A DNA stretch of 64,000 bases, taken from assembly GCA_030770545.1 (NCBI GenBank), contig JAUCMP010000028.1:16582001-16646000 (forward strand), written 5' to 3'. How positions within the stretch are numbered: position 1 is the stretch's first letter; each line of letters opens with the position of its first letter. A program made the position numbers and the translations under genes. Shown in pieces: positions 59,872-64,000 of the stretch. This DNA is from Macropodus opercularis (taxonomy: Eukaryota > Chordata > Actinopteri > Anabantiformes > Osphronemidae). Below the pieces are notes generated by a model. That model was not told the origin of the DNA. It was given only the letters and a program-made list of their open reading frames with translations, and did not search any database.

Positions 59872-62461
59872 AGCTAAATCTGCTTCACACGTTATGTGGT
59901 AATAACAATTAGTAATAACACATCTAAAACGGTGAAGGTGCAAACGGAGGCTTTGACGACTTCGCCGTGGGAGCAGCCCGTCCGTCCTTTGGCACTGCCT
60001 CCTTCCAGCGCCCTGGCTTTGGACGGGCTGCAGTCGAGACGGTGCTGACTGGCGGATGCCTACCGTACGATGCACTGCAGTAATGACGGCAGGATGAGAC
60101 GGAGGGTTTGCTAAGTCGAAACTGGTGGAGAAAGGATTAGGCTGCGGACCTTCGCCAGCATTCTCAGCTGGCTCAGTTTGTGCGTCCACATCAGTAACGT
60201 CATTCACTAATCTTCTCACAAGTGGCTGGTGGCACATCGCAGAAAGTGGTGGAGGGGCTTTCTATCCGTGCTTTGTGCCATAGCTCGGCACTGTCACATA
60301 TAAGTGGGTCCAAGCAGCACACATTTTAAGACAAAGGTCAGTGTGTGAGGCAAAGCTGGGCTGGTCAAAATGATGAGACGTTGTCCTAAGCTGAGCTTCA
60401 TTCGCGTGTCCAGCGCCAGTCAAAACAGCCGGCGGCTACAAACGTTCCCGTGTCGGTTTAGACTGAAGGCTGAATGTTGGCAGAACACAATGATTCGAAA
60501 CAGGCAGACGGGCAAACGGGGACAGAGTGAGGGGACCATGAGGACATAAGAGCAGATGACTCGCTGGTAAAGTGGGAATAGCAGCAGGGCGACACTGTGA
60601 AGAGTTTAAAACCGAACCAGACCTAAGGGACGCGTCCGACTGGGGACCTTTATCACATGTCGCAGCCTCTTTCCGTGTTTCCTGACTGGGTACGCGTCCC
60701 CTCCTGCGATACGTGTGTGCACCAGCACGGGACAGAAGCATACAGCGGCATCATTCTCCAGCCAGGTCTGAAAAAGACAAACAATAAACTGCTCTTCACG
60801 CGTCAGACACCTGACCCAGCGTGTTCGCGTGTTGTGTGGACAGTCCGCAGCGAATGGCAGGCTTCCGCTTCAGGGAGGTGGCATTTCCATCATGGTGCAC
60901 ACAGGTTTGGTATTTGGTGACCCAACATGAGCTTGACCTGAAAGAAGTGTGAGGAGATGCACGGCGGGGGGCGTGTCAGTAACTATCAGCGAGCACTCCA
61001 GTAAACACACTTACTGGAGGTTGTGGCTTTTAGCGGTTCCAGTAGTTCACTATTAGGATAACAACTAAACAACAGAACAATTCTTGTTGTTTATTACTCT
61101 GTAACTGAGCTACAAAAGCAAAACTAAATCAAGACAACCGCAGCTACACGTCTCTCCTCCAATGCTAAGGCCGAGCAAATGTCCACATTAACGGCCGTTG
61201 TGTGGGCCTGCGGTTTACGGGTGTTCTTCCCTCAGCCCACCTATCGTCATTAAAAGGCAGCCTGTCACTACCGCTGCGTCTCCGTCTCTGCCATCTGCAC
61301 CACCACATCTATCAACGTCACAGCAGTCACTTTTACCCACATCCACCTGCACAGACAGGCAGCAAAGACGCAGACGGGCAGGTGGGCACACGTCAGACGT
61401 GCCTGAGGCCAGGACACCGTCAATGTCGCATCTGTCTGGTTTTTCCCATTTTCTCTCTGTCTGACTTACTGTTGAAGTACAAAACTGTCACCTGAGCCCT
61501 ATGGAGACAACCCAGACACACACCACCAAAGCGATGACCTCATCATGTCTGACTGGTTGGATGGTTGCAAGCACACACGCGTTAGTTATATAATGCCGAG
61601 GGGAGACAGAAGCACTGCACTATAAGCCCACCCAGAAGCGCTGACTGAATCAAAATCAAAAATCAATTAAACTGATTAAACCATCGACACCTGGTGCTAA
61701 AATACTGTATGTACAGCACCACTAGACCAGTAAGCCACTCAGGTGGACTCCTGGTGTCCCCATCCAGGCAGTTCACCAGCCGTTCATGTGAATTAACATG
61801 TGAGACTGCCAGACAGAAAATGGGGCTAGAAGGAGGAAATGGTGACCACAGACGTATGGGTGTGATGGAAAGAGACAGACATTCCTCAGCAGCATCTATT
61901 TATAGCTTAATCACATCTTTGCTCCCCATCCTTCCTAAGCATCCATTGTTTTCTGAGTAGCCCCTCTCCCCATGAGTCGCCAAAGCAACTGCCTCCTGTT
62001 GCTATAGTAACTGGTTCCTCGTGGCTGTGGTTCCAACCATGTGGGAGGGTGGGGGAAATGGTTTGGAGCGATGTCTGCTGGTGGTGGTGAGGGAATCGTC
62101 TGACTCGTTCCTGCCACAGGACAAAGAGTTGATTTGAATCTATGATGCCTACAATATATTAATAACACACGATTCAGTAAAGAAGGATTCTAGAAAATAT
62201 AGATGATGGTGCAATGAATGAAATAAATATGACATCTGTATGTTACTAATCCACAACAGGATGGACAGGAACACTGACGGTATGAATGATCCACATATGC
62301 TCTGACCCAGTCACCCATCAGGTTGCTGCACTTTCAAGGCCAGAACCTTCTAACTGGTGGGTGAACAAGCCGGAGACTCACAGCCCTGATCAGCTCAACG
62401 CAACGCACAAGTCAAGTTCTAATGGCTTTCAGGGACTTACTCTTTAATATTCTTATTATTT

Positions 62462-62501
62462 CATAATTTCAAAAGTGTTCTCCTCCATAATTTCAAAAGT
62501 G
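62462..62501. repeat. 16-bp direct repeat
   Basis: CATAATTTCAAAAGTG occurs at 62462-62477 and again at 62486-62501, probably a local duplication. Confidence 0.9.
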
Positions 62502-64000
62502 CCCTTAACAGTAGGTAGCAGCGAGCAAAGACTGAGTCTCATTCATTTTTAATAATTAATGTCATAATAGCCAGCAGCTCAACAATTCCCTCAGTCTGCA
62601 TCTCAGAAGCAGCTGCAGCTGCCTGATCTAAGTTCATCATCCATAATGAATGAACGTGGCGCCTTCGGACAATTCAGTGTAAGTGGATCTGTTCCACCCA
62701 CTGTTGTCTTGGTCACATCACCAAGTCCCAGCTATTTAAATGCATCCGTAAACTACTTATAATATTTAAAGTACTGTATGTCAGACATGATGGACAGCAC
62801 AGAGGTCAGCTCCTGTGTCATCTTCCACTTTATCCTATCCTACACATTTTATTTGGAATTTGCCAAATTGTGTCATATATAGAATTTGGTCTCCATGATA
62901 AACGTACGGAACATTTTGAAGCTACGACCACAAAACCAAAAAACAGACAATGAAGAGGGTTTGCATCAAAGGGTGAGATTATGTTATTAATAGACTGCTG
63001 TTGATGCTGTTTGGCGGCGTGTGAACAAAGTCAGAGCTCTGTATTGTAGCTAAGTCAGGTCTATATTAAGCCTCGTCCGCATTTCAATTCCTTCTCCAGG
63101 ATTAGTCAACCTGTGTCATCAGACAGTCACAGGTTGGAAAGAAGGAAACGCTGCAGCACCAGGCAGCTAACGCTGCTTCGTCCTGTTTGTCTCCAAGCTG
63201 CAGTGAGATTATTTTCGCTCGACAGCTCAGGCTCTATTTACACAGTTTGCTTCCCTGTAAAATGCAGCTTTCGGTTTCCAAAAGAAGATGTCCCTGATGA
63301 AGGCTTCATTTTGAAATGAACTGCCAGGAATATGTGCTTGCACAGCTTAACGTGTGCAGCTCGATCGTCTGACGCCAGACGCGATGACGCTCCTGAATCA
63401 AGGAGTTCTCATCTTCGTATTTCTGCCGGTTTGAAGTGTGTGGTCACTGTCACTGGTCCCTCCTGCCCACGGTTCACGCAGACAAACCCAGACAGCAGCG
63501 CTATCATCTTGTTGTGCAGCTGTCCATCAACACATTCAATCAGTAAATGTAGTCATCGTCATAATGGTCCCAAACCTGCTCTCTGTCCTGTAATCTGCCT
63601 ATTAATACCACAGTCTGACACTGTCCACGTCTGCGTCCATAAGCTGCCCTGTCTGCCGAGCGTTGTTCTGGATACTCCTCTGCCTCCAACTTGTCGCTTT
63701 TCTTATTTTCTCTGTCTGAGGATGAGGAACGTTTCTGTAGTCGCTGCCCTCTTTCCAAGCATCTATTCACTTTGTGATTCAGCTGAATCTGCAAGACAGA
63801 TTCTCTTTACCAGTCACAAGCACAGATCCGTCACCTGCCAAGTGCAGAGCGTATTAGCTAAACATCAGTCACCGAGAGAACCTGCCGATCGTCAGGTTAA
63901 ACCCATTAAATATGTCTGTGCTTCATGACGCTGACATTTGACGGCAACTGAAGCACAAAGCACAGTCCTACTTGCTCCCCTGCTGCCTAAGCAAAGCTTG

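Larger units (their letters stand above)
59061..64000. other. Upstream flank, no gene recognised
   Basis: About 4.9 kb with only short, unconvincing reading frames on either strand. Items seen are the perfect hairpin at 59833-59871 with an adjacent tandem copy, a coding-like CpG-containing minus-strand frame at 59836-60237 with no identifiable domain, and a 16-bp direct repeat at 62462-62501. Confidence 0.55.

Noticed and set aside
63332..63928. 198-codon plus-strand open frame
   Set aside because: No domain, no upstream promoter context, no splice partners and ordinary composition; most likely chance.
1..64000. tRNA, rRNA, CRISPR, bacterial operon or endogenous retrovirus
   Set aside because: No cloverleaf with a matching B box, no regularly spaced repeats, no Shine-Dalgarno-led gene series and no LTR pair were seen; the only mobile element recognised is the LINE relic.

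Overview
The window is nuclear DNA from a vertebrate, most likely a ray-finned (teleost) fish. Four protein-coding genes can be followed exon by exon with consistent reading phase, and all are vertebrate families. Introns are short. One intron carries a decayed LINE with a 3' end typical of fish L2-like elements. No prokaryotic, plasmid or viral features are seen, and no tRNA, rRNA or CRISPR array was found. Recognition comes from family knowledge and reading the sequence, not from database searches.

Layout. (1) <1-14682, minus: 5' part of col21a1, a FACIT-type collagen (signal peptide, VWA domain, thrombospondin-N/laminin-G-like domain, then 45/54-bp Gly-X-Y exons); its 3' end lies beyond the left edge. 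(2) 14683-about 19560: intergenic, nothing recognised. (3) about 19560-30800, plus: zcchc2, 14 coding exons giving 1105 codons, with a PX-like region and a C-terminal CCHC zinc knuckle. (4) 31361-40871, minus: ift74, 19 coding exons giving 603 codons, an intraflagellar-transport complex B subunit. One intron holds lrrc19 on the opposite strand (35484-37229 plus, 348 codons), an arrangement also known in mammals. Another intron holds the LINE relic. (5) 40872-about 42436: intergenic, with small tandem repeats. (6) about 42437-58760, minus: a MAP4 family gene with a long unstructured N-terminal region, a Lys/Glu-rich exon, an Ala/Ser/Pro/Lys-rich region, four tubulin-binding repeats and two alternative C-terminal exons. 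(7) 58761-64000: upstream flank, no gene recognised, with one striking perfect hairpin.

The genes are not a functional cluster. IFT74 serves cilia, MAP4 microtubules, COL21A1 the extracellular matrix, LRRC19 is a membrane leucine-rich-repeat receptor-like protein, and ZCCHC2 is a poorly characterised PX/zinc-knuckle protein. No wholly new system was found. The most interesting points are the predicted frame-switch between two MAP4 C-termini, the unusual MAP4 N-terminal exon, the GC-AG intron and the (TG)n acceptor tract in col21a1, the lrrc19-in-ift74 nesting, and the hairpin at 59833-59871.
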